From the NCBI GenBank assembly GCA_022573655.1, contig JACZTO010000014.1, positions 1-49,109 on the forward strand: a stretch of 49,109 bases of DNA. Reading direction: 5' to 3'. Under the pieces are notes generated by a model. That model had not been told where the DNA came from and ran no database searches. It saw nothing but the letters and a program-made list of their open reading frames with translations. This document shows positions 1-7,704 of this stretch, piece by piece. Numbering within the stretch: the stretch's first letter is position 1; each line of letters begins with the position of its first letter. The position numbers and the translations under genes were made by a program. The stretch is from Pseudomonadota bacterium (lineage in GTDB: Bacteria; Pseudomonadota; Gammaproteobacteria; Steroidobacterales; Woeseiaceae).

Positions 1-81
1 TGGTGAATCCGGCGCGAGAAATTATCTTGCAGAAGAGACGAGTCGGTTGTTGCAGCTGCAACCTGAGTTGGCCTGCCCGCC

Positions 82-642
82 TTAGTTCTGCTGCAACAAT
101 ACGTATATTGCCCCGGTTCCCCCATCAACCTGGCGCGTTGAAACAAATGCCAGCACGCTATCCCAGTTTCTGAGCCAGCGATTGACCGCGTTCTTGAGTA
201 CCGGGCCGCGTTCGCCGGATCCGAGTCCTTTGCCATGCATGACACGCACACACAGCTTGCCCTGAGTGGCGCTGTAGTCGATGAAATCAGCAAGCCGAGG
301 CTTGGCCTCGGCCAGCGTCATACCGTGCAGGTCGATCTCGTCTTGTACGCTGTAGCCGCCGCGTGCGAGCTTGCGCATCGTACGACGGCCGACGTGCTGC
401 CGCTGAAAGCGCAGCGCACCACCGGAATCCTGTTCGATCACGTCGAGGTCGTCCTCGAGGCTCTCCGCGAGGACTGCGCGCTCGTCGGCACGGGCAAAGC
501 GGGCCTTCGCCCTGGGTTTTGGTTTGGCATGTGGTGCACGCTCGGATCTCTTGAGCGGTTTCGCGCCGGACATTGCGCGGCGAAACTCGGCGTCTTCGTC
601 GGTCACGGTGTTTTCCAGGAGGCTATGGCGCGTGATAAACAT
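82..642 (-). CDS. Smr-domain endonuclease (SmrA/SmrB-like)
   Basis: A 186-residue protein with a charged, basic N-terminal half and a C-terminal Smr domain (about residues 95-186). The domain shows the hallmark DLHGMTL motif near residue 104 and the VMHGKG motif near residue 135. Smr proteins are RNA or DNA endonucleases; Escherichia coli SmrB (183 aa) cleaves mRNA at collided ribosomes, and this protein has the same length and layout. The ATG at 642 was used. A GTG at 606 would give a start (TDEDAEFRR) that resembles the SmrB N-terminus better, so the first 12 residues are doubtful. The gene diverges from surE with a 54-bp gap. The Smr family is sure; SmrA versus SmrB is not. Confidence 0.88.
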   Translation of the reverse strand: MFITRHSLLENTVTDEDAEFRRAMSGAKPLKRSERAPHAKPKPRAKARFARADERAVLAESLEDDLDVIEQDSGGALRFQRQHVGRRTMRKLARGGYSVQDEIDLHGMTLAEAKPRLADFIDYSATQGKLCVRVMHGKGLGSGERGPVLKNAVNRWLRNWDSVLAFVSTRQVDGGTGAIYVLLQQN

Positions 643-696
643 TCAGTATAGTGAGCGCCTCGCTATGGTCCAATTTATCTATCCCAACGATCAACG

Positions 697-1440
697 ATGA
701 AAATCCTCGTAAGCAATGACGACGGCTACCTCGCCACCGGCATCAAGGTGCTGGCTGACGCGCTTGCCCAGATAGCAGATGTCGTCGTGATCGCACCGGA
801 TCGCAATCGTTCGGCGGCCAGCCATTCGCTGACGCTGGATTCTCCGTTGCGAGTTTCGGAGGTGTCCGAAAATTGTTACAAGGTGGACGGCACGCCGTCA
901 GATTGCGTGCACCTCGCTTTGACGGGGTTTCTGGATTACGAGCCCGACCTGGTTGTGTCGGGCATCAATCATGGCGCCAACCTTGGTGACGACGTTATTT
1001 ATTCGGGCACGGTCGCGGCCGCGATGGAAGGACGATTCCTGGGTCTGCCGACCATCGCCGTGTCCCTGGTTGGGCCCCAATTGACACACTTTGACACCGC
1101 GGCTCGCGTGGCAACGGAGTTGGTGCAGAAACTCGAACGAGCTGCGCTGTCACCGGATGTGGTTCTCAACGTCAACGTGCCGAACGTGCCGTACGACGAG
1201 CTTACCGGGTTGCAGGCGACGCGCCTGGGCTTCAGGCATAAGGCTGAACAGTTAGTGGCGGACAAGGACCCGCACGGACGACCGATTTACTGGGTCGGAC
1301 CGCCCGGCAAAGGTCAGGATGCGGGCGAGGGCACCGATTTCTTCGCCATAGAACAAGGCGCTGCCACCGTAACGCCGCTCAAGGTGGATCTGACGCGACA
1401 CGATGCGCTGCAGGATATATCCGCATGGCTTGAGCTGTGA
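697..1440 (+). CDS. surE: 5'/3'-nucleotidase SurE
   Basis: A 247-residue survival protein SurE, a metal-dependent phosphatase that removes phosphate from 5'- and 3'-nucleoside monophosphates and short polyphosphate in the cytoplasm. The four metal ligands known for the family are in place: Asp8 and Asp9 in SNDDG, Ser39 in RNRSA, and Asn95 in NHGANLG. Length matches the family (about 250 aa). It is the first gene of surE-pcm-yqaA-nlpD-rpoS, the order found in many gammaproteobacteria, which ties it to stationary-phase survival. The stop codon overlaps a possible GTG start of pcm at 1437. No strong Shine-Dalgarno is visible before the ATG. Confidence 0.97.
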   Translation: MKILVSNDDGYLATGIKVLADALAQIADVVVIAPDRNRSAASHSLTLDSPLRVSEVSENCYKVDGTPSDCVHLALTGFLDYEPDLVVSGINHGANLGDDVIYSGTVAAAMEGRFLGLPTIAVSLVGPQLTHFDTAARVATELVQKLERAALSPDVVLNVNVPNVPYDELTGLQATRLGFRHKAEQLVADKDPHGRPIYWVGPPGKGQDAGEGTDFFAIEQGAATVTPLKVDLTRHDALQDISAWLEL

Positions 1441-1475
1441 GCGGTAGCACCAGCAGGGCGCGGCAGGGAATTGGC

Positions 1476-2105
1476 ATGACGTCGGCGCGAACACGTAACC
1501 GGCTTGTGCAGCGACTCATTGACCAGGGTATTCGTTCCGAGGCTGTGCTCAATCAGATTCGCAATGTACCGCGGCACCTGTTTGTTGACGAGGCACTCGC
1601 CAGTCGTGCGTATGAGGACACAGCGCTGCCAATCGGCCTGGGACAAACGATCAGCCAGCCTTATATTGTGGCGCGCATGACCGAAGCTTTGCTCGGCGGT
1701 TTTCAAGGCGAGGTCGTACTGGAGATCGGCACGGGCTGCGGTTATCAAACTGCCGTACTCGCACCGTTGGTGAAGAAAATTTACACCGTCGAGCGTATCC
1801 ACGAACTCATGCGCAAGACCCGGCAACGATTGCGTGACCTCGATATTTACAATGTGCAGTATCGGCCGGGCGATGGCTGGGAAGGCTGGTCGAAGTACGG
1901 GCCTTACGACGGCATCATTGTCACGGCTGCGCCACCGACCATTCCGGAAAAACTGCTGCAGCAACTCGCGCCGGGCGGACGCCTGATCATCCCTATCGGC
2001 GAGCAAGGCCGGCAAGAACTGACGATGATCACCAACAAGAATGATCATTTTCAACAGACGTCCCTGGGAGCCGTGAGCTTCGTGCCGCTGGTGCATGGCA
2101 AGTAA
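1476..2105 (+). CDS. pcm: Protein-L-isoaspartate O-methyltransferase
   Basis: Repairs age-damaged proteins by S-adenosylmethionine-dependent methylation of L-isoaspartyl residues. The 209-residue product contains the family's LPIGLGQTISQPY segment and the SAM-binding motif EIGTGCGYQTA, followed by the VTAAPP and FVPL segments seen in E. coli Pcm (208 aa). The open frame can begin at a GTG at 1437 that overlaps the surE stop (GTGA). I prefer the ATG at 1476, because an AGGGAA Shine-Dalgarno at 1465-1470 lies 5 nt upstream and the resulting length fits the family. It lies second in the surE-to-rpoS run. Confidence 0.96.
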   Translation: MTSARTRNRLVQRLIDQGIRSEAVLNQIRNVPRHLFVDEALASRAYEDTALPIGLGQTISQPYIVARMTEALLGGFQGEVVLEIGTGCGYQTAVLAPLVKKIYTVERIHELMRKTRQRLRDLDIYNVQYRPGDGWEGWSKYGPYDGIIVTAAPPTIPEKLLQQLAPGGRLIIPIGEQGRQELTMITNKNDHFQQTSLGAVSFVPLVHGK

Positions 2106-2688
2106 CATGGCGATCTTCGCGCCGCTGTACCAACATGTCATGCGCTGGTCCCGGCACCGGCACGCCGAACGCTATCTTGGTGCGATGAGTTTCGCCGAGT
2201 CGTCGTTTTTCCCCATCCCCGTCGACGTCATGCTGGCGCCGATGTGCCTGGCAGATCGCGATCGCTGGTTGCGGTTTGCCATGATCGCGACAGCATTTTC
2301 CGTGCTCGGTGGGCTGGCGGGTTACGCGATCGGCTTCGCATTGTTCGATGCAATCGAGCCGTGGCTGCGTGAATCACACTACTGGGATGCATTCTTGACC
2401 AGCCGCCGCTGGTTTGACGACTACGGCGTCTGGGTTGTCATTGTCGCCGGATTCTCACCGATCCCGTACAAGGTTTTTACCATCGCTGCCGGTGTTGTCT
2501 CCTTGAGCTTGCCCGGCTTTTTCATTGCTTCTGTCATTGGACGTGCAGCGCGCTTTTTTCTTGTGGCTGGCCTGGTTAGAGCCGGCGGACAACGCTTTGA
2601 GGACGCGTTGTCGAAGCACATTGAGCGTGCCGGATGGATCGTGGTAGCGCTAAGCGCGCTGGTTATCGCCTGGCTAATGCTGCGCTGA
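2095..2688 (+). CDS. yqaA: YqaA/DedA-family inner-membrane protein
   Basis: A 197-residue membrane protein of the VTT (DedA/SNARE-associated) family. It has an N-terminal amphipathic stretch, then AESSFFPIPVDVML, a typical re-entrant segment near residues 34-47. Further membrane segments follow near 60-85, 115-160 and 178-197, with the proline-containing SPIPYK motif near residue 121. The family is linked to membrane homeostasis and lipid or proton-motive-force maintenance; the substrate of this member is unknown. The ATG at 2095 overlaps pcm by 11 nt. An in-frame ATG at 2107, just after the pcm stop, is equally possible. Its place between pcm and nlpD is recurrent in gammaproteobacteria. Confidence 0.85.
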   Translation: MASNMAIFAPLYQHVMRWSRHRHAERYLGAMSFAESSFFPIPVDVMLAPMCLADRDRWLRFAMIATAFSVLGGLAGYAIGFALFDAIEPWLRESHYWDAFLTSRRWFDDYGVWVVIVAGFSPIPYKVFTIAAGVVSLSLPGFFIASVIGRAARFFLVAGLVRAGGQRFEDALSKHIERAGWIVVALSALVIAWLMLR

Positions 2689-2690
2689 CA

Positions 2691-3377
2691 ATGATAGTGC
2701 GCCCGGCACTGCTGCTACTTTGCCTGTTCGTGCTCGCTTCCTGCAGCTCACGCCCGAGCTGGCAGGATCCACGAGAGACGCATATCGTGCGCAAAGGTGA
2801 AACGCTGTATTCCATATCCTGGCGCTACGGCAAAGACGCCGCCGATCTCGCGCGCTGGAATCGATTGGGTGACGGCTCCCTGATTTATCCGGGGCAGGTA
2901 TTGCGACTGACTCCGCAAGGTGCAAGCGGCACGCGACAAACGACGAACACGTCGACACCGCCGCGCCGTGAGTCGCGACCGCTGCCCGAAATTCCCGCGC
3001 AGCCTGCCCCCAGTTGGTCGTGGCCGACCAAGGGCAAAATCAGCGTTGAATTTGGCGCAAAACCGGGCACGGGAACCGGGGTTCTGGTCAATGGCAGGTC
3101 CGGGCAGCCTATCTACGCTGCGGCATCGGGGACTGTGGTCTACGCGGGCGGTGGACTGATCGGCTATGGCGAGCTTATTATCCTGAAGCATAACGACACC
3201 TACCTTAGTGCCTACGGGTACAACGCGTCTCTGCTGGTGAAAGAAGGCGAGAAAATAAAGCAAGGCCAGCAGATTGCGACCATGGGTGAGGGGCCGGAAC
3301 GCAAGCCGCGGCTGCATTTTGAAATCAGACGCAATGGCAAGCCGGTTAACCCGCGACAGTCTTTGCCAGCGAGATAA
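2691..3377 (+). CDS. nlpD: Lipoprotein NlpD, LysM plus degenerate LytM domain
   Basis: A 228-residue outer-membrane lipoprotein that in E. coli activates the cell-splitting amidase AmiC. The signal peptide ends in a lipobox LASC with Cys18 as the lipid-anchor site. A LysM domain follows at about residues 30-73 (HIVRKGETLYSIS...YPGQVLRL), then a Pro/Thr/Arg-rich linker and a LytM/M23 domain at about 128-222. The catalytic zinc ligands are not intact: the HxxxD site has no His, and the usual HxH before FE reads RLH. This is the expected state of an amidase activator rather than an enzyme. The open frame extends upstream to 2634, but the ATG at 2691, 2 nt after the yqaA stop, gives the proper lipoprotein start. 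Confidence 0.95.
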   Translation: MIVRPALLLLCLFVLASCSSRPSWQDPRETHIVRKGETLYSISWRYGKDAADLARWNRLGDGSLIYPGQVLRLTPQGASGTRQTTNTSTPPRRESRPLPEIPAQPAPSWSWPTKGKISVEFGAKPGTGTGVLVNGRSGQPIYAAASGTVVYAGGGLIGYGELIILKHNDTYLSAYGYNASLLVKEGEKIKQGQQIATMGEGPERKPRLHFEIRRNGKPVNPRQSLPAR

Positions 3378-3447
3378 ATCGACGAGCTTCTCGTCTGACC
3401 AGCGATTGAGCTACATGCAGCGCGACTTGCAATAGCAGGGGCGAGTC

Positions 3448-4284
3448 ATGGGACAATTGCTGGACCCAACACGACAGTACCTCGACGAGATTGGGGCCTC
3501 GCCGCTCCTCAGTGCGGATGAAGAAAAAACCCTCGCGCGACTAGCGCAAAACGGCGACGAAGCCGCACGGCAACGCATGATCGAAAGCAATCTTCGCCTG
3601 GTGGTCAAGATTGCGCGGCGTTACATCAATCGTAGCTTGCCGTTGCTCGACTTGATTGAAGAGGGCAACCTGGGATTGATTCATGCTGTCAAGAAATTCG
3701 ATCCTGAGCTCGGCTTTCGTTTTTCAACGTATGCGACCTGGTGGATACGACAAACGATTGAGCGTGCCATCATGAATCAGTCGCATACGGTGCGCTTGCC
3801 TATTCATATCATCAAAGATATCAATTCGTGTCTGCGTGCAGCGCGGCGCCTGCGACAGGATGGCGACAGGGCACCGACCTTCACCGAGCTTGCGCAACAC
3901 CTGGGACGAGACCTTGCCGACGTTGAGCGCCTCATGGCGTTACACGATCGGACTGTTTTGCAAACCGCGCTAGGCGACGGCAATGGCAGCGGCCCCGTGG
4001 ATCGGTTGCATGCGAGACGTGAGGCAGGGCCGTCGCAATGCGCGCAGAAAGAGTCAGTGCACGACATTGTTGACCACTGGGTGTGCGAACTTGGCGACAA
4101 ACAACGTGCCGTTGTCGAACGTCGTTTTGGATTGCACGGTTACCGGCGCGCAACGCTCGAGCAGATCGGCGCAGAATTCGGCGTCACGCGGGAACGCGTT
4201 CGTCAGATTCAACTCGACGCGCTCAAAAACCTGCGTGAAATGATGGAAAGCCACGGCATTTCGGGCGACACCCTGCTTGATTAG
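3448..4284 (+). CDS. rpoS: RNA polymerase sigma factor RpoS, short N-terminus
   Basis: A 278-residue sigma-70 family factor for general stress and stationary phase. It contains region 1.2 (LDPTRQYLDEIG), region 2 (MIESNLRLVVKIARRY, DLIEEGNLGL, FSTYATWWIRQTIERAIM), region 3 and region 4.2, with the helix-turn-helix TLEQIGAEFGVTRERVRQIQ. Region 2 closely follows E. coli RpoS, and the position after nlpD supports the name. It lacks about 50 N-terminal residues found in E. coli (330 aa). This is not a missed start, because an in-frame TAG lies at 3433-3435 and an AGGGGCGAG Shine-Dalgarno precedes the ATG. The TAG stop is shared with the terminal repeat of the element that follows. The rpoS promoter probably lies inside nlpD, as in relatives. 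Confidence 0.93.
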   Translation: MGQLLDPTRQYLDEIGASPLLSADEEKTLARLAQNGDEAARQRMIESNLRLVVKIARRYINRSLPLLDLIEEGNLGLIHAVKKFDPELGFRFSTYATWWIRQTIERAIMNQSHTVRLPIHIIKDINSCLRAARRLRQDGDRAPTFTELAQHLGRDLADVERLMALHDRTVLQTALGDGNGSGPVDRLHARREAGPSQCAQKESVHDIVDHWVCELGDKQRAVVERRFGLHGYRRATLEQIGAEFGVTRERVRQIQLDALKNLREMMESHGISGDTLLD

Positions 4285-4548
4285 GGAAGCTCTGATCAAT
4301 TCAGTGCATCTCTGCGTAGTCTGAAGCGCACAGATGCACGGCGTGCTTCCACGGCAATGGCCCGGTCCTTGGCTAGAAGCACAACACCGCAGATGTGCGC
4401 TACAGGCTGCGCCCTTCGGGGCCTACGGCCTGTCCGGCACTCGATGTTGCGCTTTCTTGACGTAAGCCCGTTATGCCTGCAAAAGCGCGCCTTGATTGCC
4501 GGGCAGGCCGTAGGCCAGAGATACACTGAATTGATCAGAGCTTCCCTA
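4282..4548. mobile_element. MITE-like palindromic element at the rpoS stop codon
   Basis: The core at 4284-4546 is bounded by 31-bp terminal inverted repeats (4284-4314 and 4516-4546) that differ at one base. Both begin GGGAAGCTCTGATCAATTCA outward-in and are flanked by TA on each side (4282-4283 and 4547-4548), as expected for a TA target duplication. A second inverted repeat of 20 bp with one mismatch (4420-4439 and 4497-4516) lies inside and abuts the right terminal repeat. There is no coding capacity for a transposase, so a non-autonomous element is likely. It lies between the convergent ends of rpoS and the Mth938-like gene and may act as a two-way terminator. The source transposon family is not recognised. 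Confidence 0.85.
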
Positions 4549-4560
4549 GGCCGGGCTGAA

Positions 4561-4941
4561 CTAATCCAGGTACAGCACTGCCGCAACACGACGGCCTTCG
4601 CCGACCAGAACATTAAACGTACGTGCCGCCGCCGGGGTATTCATGTATTCCAGGCCGATTCCGCGACGCGCAAAGGCGAACATGAGTTCGCGCGAGGGAA
4701 AGCGACTTTTCGTGCCAGTGCCCAGAATGACGAGTTCCAGCGGATTTTCGGGCGAACTCTCCAGCAATCCGGCGAAGTCTTCTTCGCGCAATTCCGCGAT
4801 GGGTTTTGCGTTCCAGTCAGAAATAACCTCTTCGGGCGTCAAGGCGATTGTTGCGGACCACGTCTGGTCATTAATCTGTATCGCATCTTTGCTGACACTG
4901 CGTATCGACATCGCTGTGGGCGATTCTCTTGTGAATTTCAA
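4561..4941 (-). CDS. Mth938-like (DUF498) domain protein
   Basis: A 126-residue small protein of the Mth938/NDUFAF3-like fold. Family features are ALTPEEVISDW near the middle, LVILGTGTKSRFPS (the conserved GTG turn), the MNTPAAARTFNVL segment and the VAAVLYLD end. Bacterial members have no firm function; the eukaryotic relative NDUFAF3 assists complex I assembly. I chose the TTG at 4941 because a strong AAGGGAAG Shine-Dalgarno lies about 6 nt upstream on this strand. Longer readings start at a GTG at 4971, and the first ATG would be ten codons further in. It is convergent with rpoS across the palindromic element and divergent from the RpfE-like gene. Confidence 0.8.
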   Translation of the reverse strand: MKFTRESPTAMSIRSVSKDAIQINDQTWSATIALTPEEVISDWNAKPIAELREEDFAGLLESSPENPLELVILGTGTKSRFPSRELMFAFARRGIGLEYMNTPAAARTFNVLVGEGRRVAAVLYLD

Positions 4942-4971
4942 TTGCGCTTCCCTTAAAATCTGCGCTAACAC

Positions 4972-5946
4972 GTGAACGAATCATATGACAAATCCGCCAT
5001 TGTCGCGGTACTGCCGCCGGTCAGCGGTGGCCGGCTACGCAACAAGTCGCTGCGTGCCTGGCTGTCGCGATCTGACCTGGTCAAAATTCCCGCGGCCGAA
5101 GAGCTGCTGTCCCGCGTTTTGCAGGTCCTGCATTTGCCGTATCCGGAACAGGGCCTGGCTGCGCTGCGCATGTGGGGTCAGACGGGCGACCGGCCGACGA
5201 CCTGGATTGCGGCGGCCGATCCGGTGTATCTCGAACCAAGGCTTGACCACCTGTGCCTGCACGCTCTGCGGCGGCCTGGCGTAGCCACGTCGGAACTGCA
5301 GGGGTTAATCGATCATCTGCAGGCGACGCTGGCGGATGACAACGGTTTTGGCTTTGCCCGACTGCGTTCCTACGGTTATTTGAGCGCCAAGACGTCGATC
5401 TCTACCGCTGATGTTCCGGCCTACGTCGTCGATCAGCAGGTGCCGGACGAATTCCTGCCGTCGGGTGATGGCACCGCGACCTATCGCAATCTGCTCGGCG
5501 AGATCGAGATGGCATTGCATGAACACGAAATAAATTTGCAGCGCGTGGAGCAAGGGCAGCATGCAGTGAATTCGCTGTGGCTATGGGGCGGCGGCGTCGC
5601 GCCCGAACAGCAGACGCGGCCACAACCGCCGCTATTTTCCGATGATGCTCTCCTGACCGGCTACTGGCATGCCGCTACCGGCGTCACGGCAGCGTGGCCG
5701 GGGAGTATTGCCGCATGTATGGACGCGTCGGTAGCGGGATTCGTAGCGGAAACCCCTGAATTCGACGATAGCCCGGAGCTGCTGGAGGCCTGTCTTCATG
5801 ACCTGAGAACAGCCGTGCGATCCGGCCGCTATAGCCGCGTTTCGCTGTTATTTCGAGATGGCCTGCGCGCCGATGTGCGGCGTGCGCATGCGCTACGTTT
5901 CTGGCGCCGCAATTCGCCGTTACTCGCTCAGCGATTGTCGCCGTGA
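4972..5946 (+). CDS. RpfE-type protein (COG4255-like), function unknown
   Basis: A 324-residue soluble protein. I recognise the family from the LRAWLSRSD start region and above all the conserved NSLWLWGGG motif near residue 199, which is typical of proteins labelled 'regulatory protein, RpfE type' or, misleadingly, phosphoglycerate mutase. RpfE is encoded in the Xanthomonas rpf pathogenicity-regulation cluster next to recJ; its biochemical role is not established. Here the gene overlaps recJ by 4 nt (GTGA), so the two are co-translated. The GTG start at 4972 is the first in frame and has only a weak ribosome-binding site. Divergent from the Mth938-like gene. The call rests on motif memory, not a search. 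Confidence 0.7.
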   Translation: MNESYDKSAIVAVLPPVSGGRLRNKSLRAWLSRSDLVKIPAAEELLSRVLQVLHLPYPEQGLAALRMWGQTGDRPTTWIAAADPVYLEPRLDHLCLHALRRPGVATSELQGLIDHLQATLADDNGFGFARLRSYGYLSAKTSISTADVPAYVVDQQVPDEFLPSGDGTATYRNLLGEIEMALHEHEINLQRVEQGQHAVNSLWLWGGGVAPEQQTRPQPPLFSDDALLTGYWHAATGVTAAWPGSIAACMDASVAGFVAETPEFDDSPELLEACLHDLRTAVRSGRYSRVSLLFRDGLRADVRRAHALRFWRRNSPLLAQRLSP

Positions 5947-7661
5947 GAGCAGCCAGACCGGTCATCGCCAGACCCCAGCCCGAGCAAAAGATTATCGACA
6001 GCCTCGGTGACATCGATCCACTGCACGCGCGTCTTTTTGCGATGCGTGGCCTGACCAATGCTGGCGAGCTCGACTATGGGCTGGCGCAACTGGCACCGGT
6101 CGGCGCGCTTGCCAACATCGATGCAGCGGCAGAGCTCGTCATAGCCCATCGTGACGAGCGCATCGTAGTCGTTGGCGACTTCGATGTGGATGGCGCAACC
6201 AGCACGGCTCTCGTCCTGCGCTGTCTGCGCGAATTCGGCTTCGCGCAGGTTGACTACCTGGTTCCCAATCGATTCGAGTACGGCTATGGGCTCACTCCCG
6301 AAATTGTGCGCGTCGCAGGCAAGAGTTCACCGTCCCTGCTCATAACAGTCGACAATGGAGTTTCCAGTATCGCCGGCGTGGCGGAAGCCAATGAACTGGG
6401 GATCTCGGTGCTGATAACGGACCATCATCTGCCAGGTGACGAGCTCCCCGACGCCGCGGTGATCGTGAATCCGAACTTGAAGGGCAGCGAATTCCCCAGC
6501 AGAAATCTCGCGGGCGTCGGCGTCGCGTTCTACCTGATGGCCAGAATTGGCCGCATGCTCGAAGAGCAGGGCAGCAGCGGTGCCGCGAAGGTGCCTGCGC
6601 GTTATCTTGACCTCGTCGCACTGGGGACGGTGGCCGATGTGGTGCCGCTGGACCATAACAATCGCATTCTCGTGCAGCAGGGACTGATGCGCATACGCGG
6701 TGGTCGCGCGGTCGCGGGTATTGACGCGCTACTCAAGCAATCAGGCCGGCAACTGGCGCGCTGCGTTAGCACCGACCTTGGGTTTGCGGTCGGGCCGCGC
6801 ATTAACGCGTCCGGCAGACTGGACGATATCTCGGTGGGCATTGAATGTCTGCTGACCGATAGTCAGGATACGGCGCGCGAGTACGCGCGCATTCTCGATC
6901 ACATCAACAGCGAGCGCCGCGATATTGAGGCGAACATGCGTGAGCAGGCGTTCAGGTATGTCGACAAACTTGGCGAACAAAACTGGCCCAACTGTGTTTG
7001 CGTCTATGACGCGTCGTGGCACCAGGGCATCGTCGGTCTGATCGCCGCTCGTGTACGCGAACGTTGCCACCGGCCGGTTATCGCCTTCGCGCGCGAAGAC
7101 GATGACTTTTTGAAGGGATCCGCGCGCTCCATCCCCGGGGTCAACATACGCGACCTTCTGGAAGCCGTATCGACCGCGCAGCCCGGCCTCATTCAAAAAT
7201 TTGGCGGCCACGCAATGGCGGCCGGATTGACGATTGCAGAATCGAGACTGGAGGAATTCAAGACTGCAGCTGCTGCACAGATGCAGCGTCTCTATCCGCA
7301 AGCGGATTTCAGTGGTGCCATCGTGACGGATGGACAGTTGCCGGGCGCGGCGATTTCCCTGGACTTTGCCCGCTCGCTGCGCGACGCCGGGCCGTGGGGA
7401 TCGGGATTTCCGGAACCCATGTGGAGCGGTGATTTCGCAGTCATCGAACAACGAACGGTTGGCGACAACCACCTCAAGCTGCGCGTGCGGCCGGCGCAAG
7501 GCGGCGATGTCGTCGATGCGATCGCGTTCAATCAGGCGGGACCCGTATACAGGGGCGTTGTGCAGCTCGTTTTCAAGCTCGACGTGAACGAGTTTCGCGG
7601 CGTTGAAAACCCGCAACTCGTTATCGAGCAGATTGCCCCGTTGCACGGCAGCCCTGCATGA
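5943..7661 (+). CDS. recJ: Single-stranded-DNA exonuclease RecJ
   Basis: A 572-residue 5'-3' single-strand exonuclease of recombination and mismatch repair. The DHH-family motifs are complete: GDFDVDGATS at residues 78-87, TVDNG at 135-139, TDHH at 159-162 and a later ALGTVADVVPL block. The DHHA1 region shows the GGHAMAAG motif near residue 421, and the C-terminal OB-like domain ends at the ELDV/FRGV segment common to RecJ. Length is normal (E. coli 577). The GTG start overlaps the stop of the RpfE-like gene. The prfB ATG lies 43 bp downstream. Confidence 0.97.
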   Translation: MRAARPVIARPQPEQKIIDSLGDIDPLHARLFAMRGLTNAGELDYGLAQLAPVGALANIDAAAELVIAHRDERIVVVGDFDVDGATSTALVLRCLREFGFAQVDYLVPNRFEYGYGLTPEIVRVAGKSSPSLLITVDNGVSSIAGVAEANELGISVLITDHHLPGDELPDAAVIVNPNLKGSEFPSRNLAGVGVAFYLMARIGRMLEEQGSSGAAKVPARYLDLVALGTVADVVPLDHNNRILVQQGLMRIRGGRAVAGIDALLKQSGRQLARCVSTDLGFAVGPRINASGRLDDISVGIECLLTDSQDTAREYARILDHINSERRDIEANMREQAFRYVDKLGEQNWPNCVCVYDASWHQGIVGLIAARVRERCHRPVIAFAREDDDFLKGSARSIPGVNIRDLLEAVSTAQPGLIQKFGGHAMAAGLTIAESRLEEFKTAAAAQMQRLYPQADFSGAIVTDGQLPGAAISLDFARSLRDAGPWGSGFPEPMWSGDFAVIEQRTVGDNHLKLRVRPAQGGDVVDAIAFNQAGPVYRGVVQLVFKLDVNEFRGVENPQLVIEQIAPLHGSPA

Positions 7662-7704
7662 TAAGATCGCGCCTTTTTGCGCCACGGCATTCCCGGGAAC
7701 GACA

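Noticed and set aside
1-81. 14-bp palindrome GTTGCAGCTGCAAC at 49-62 and possible end of a gene beyond the left edge
   Set aside because: The stretch is too short to assign; the palindrome is isolated and no gene end can be supported.
1314-2141. 275-residue minus-strand open frame opposite surE/pcm
   Set aside because: It lies fully antisense to well-supported genes and shows no recognisable domain.
2691-3377. Active M23 peptidoglycan peptidase
   Set aside because: The zinc-ligand positions are not conserved; an amidase-activator role fits NlpD better.
4357-4956. 199-residue plus-strand open frame across the palindromic element and the Mth938-like gene
   Set aside because: The first part is repeat sequence and the rest is antisense to a conserved gene; there is no transposase motif.
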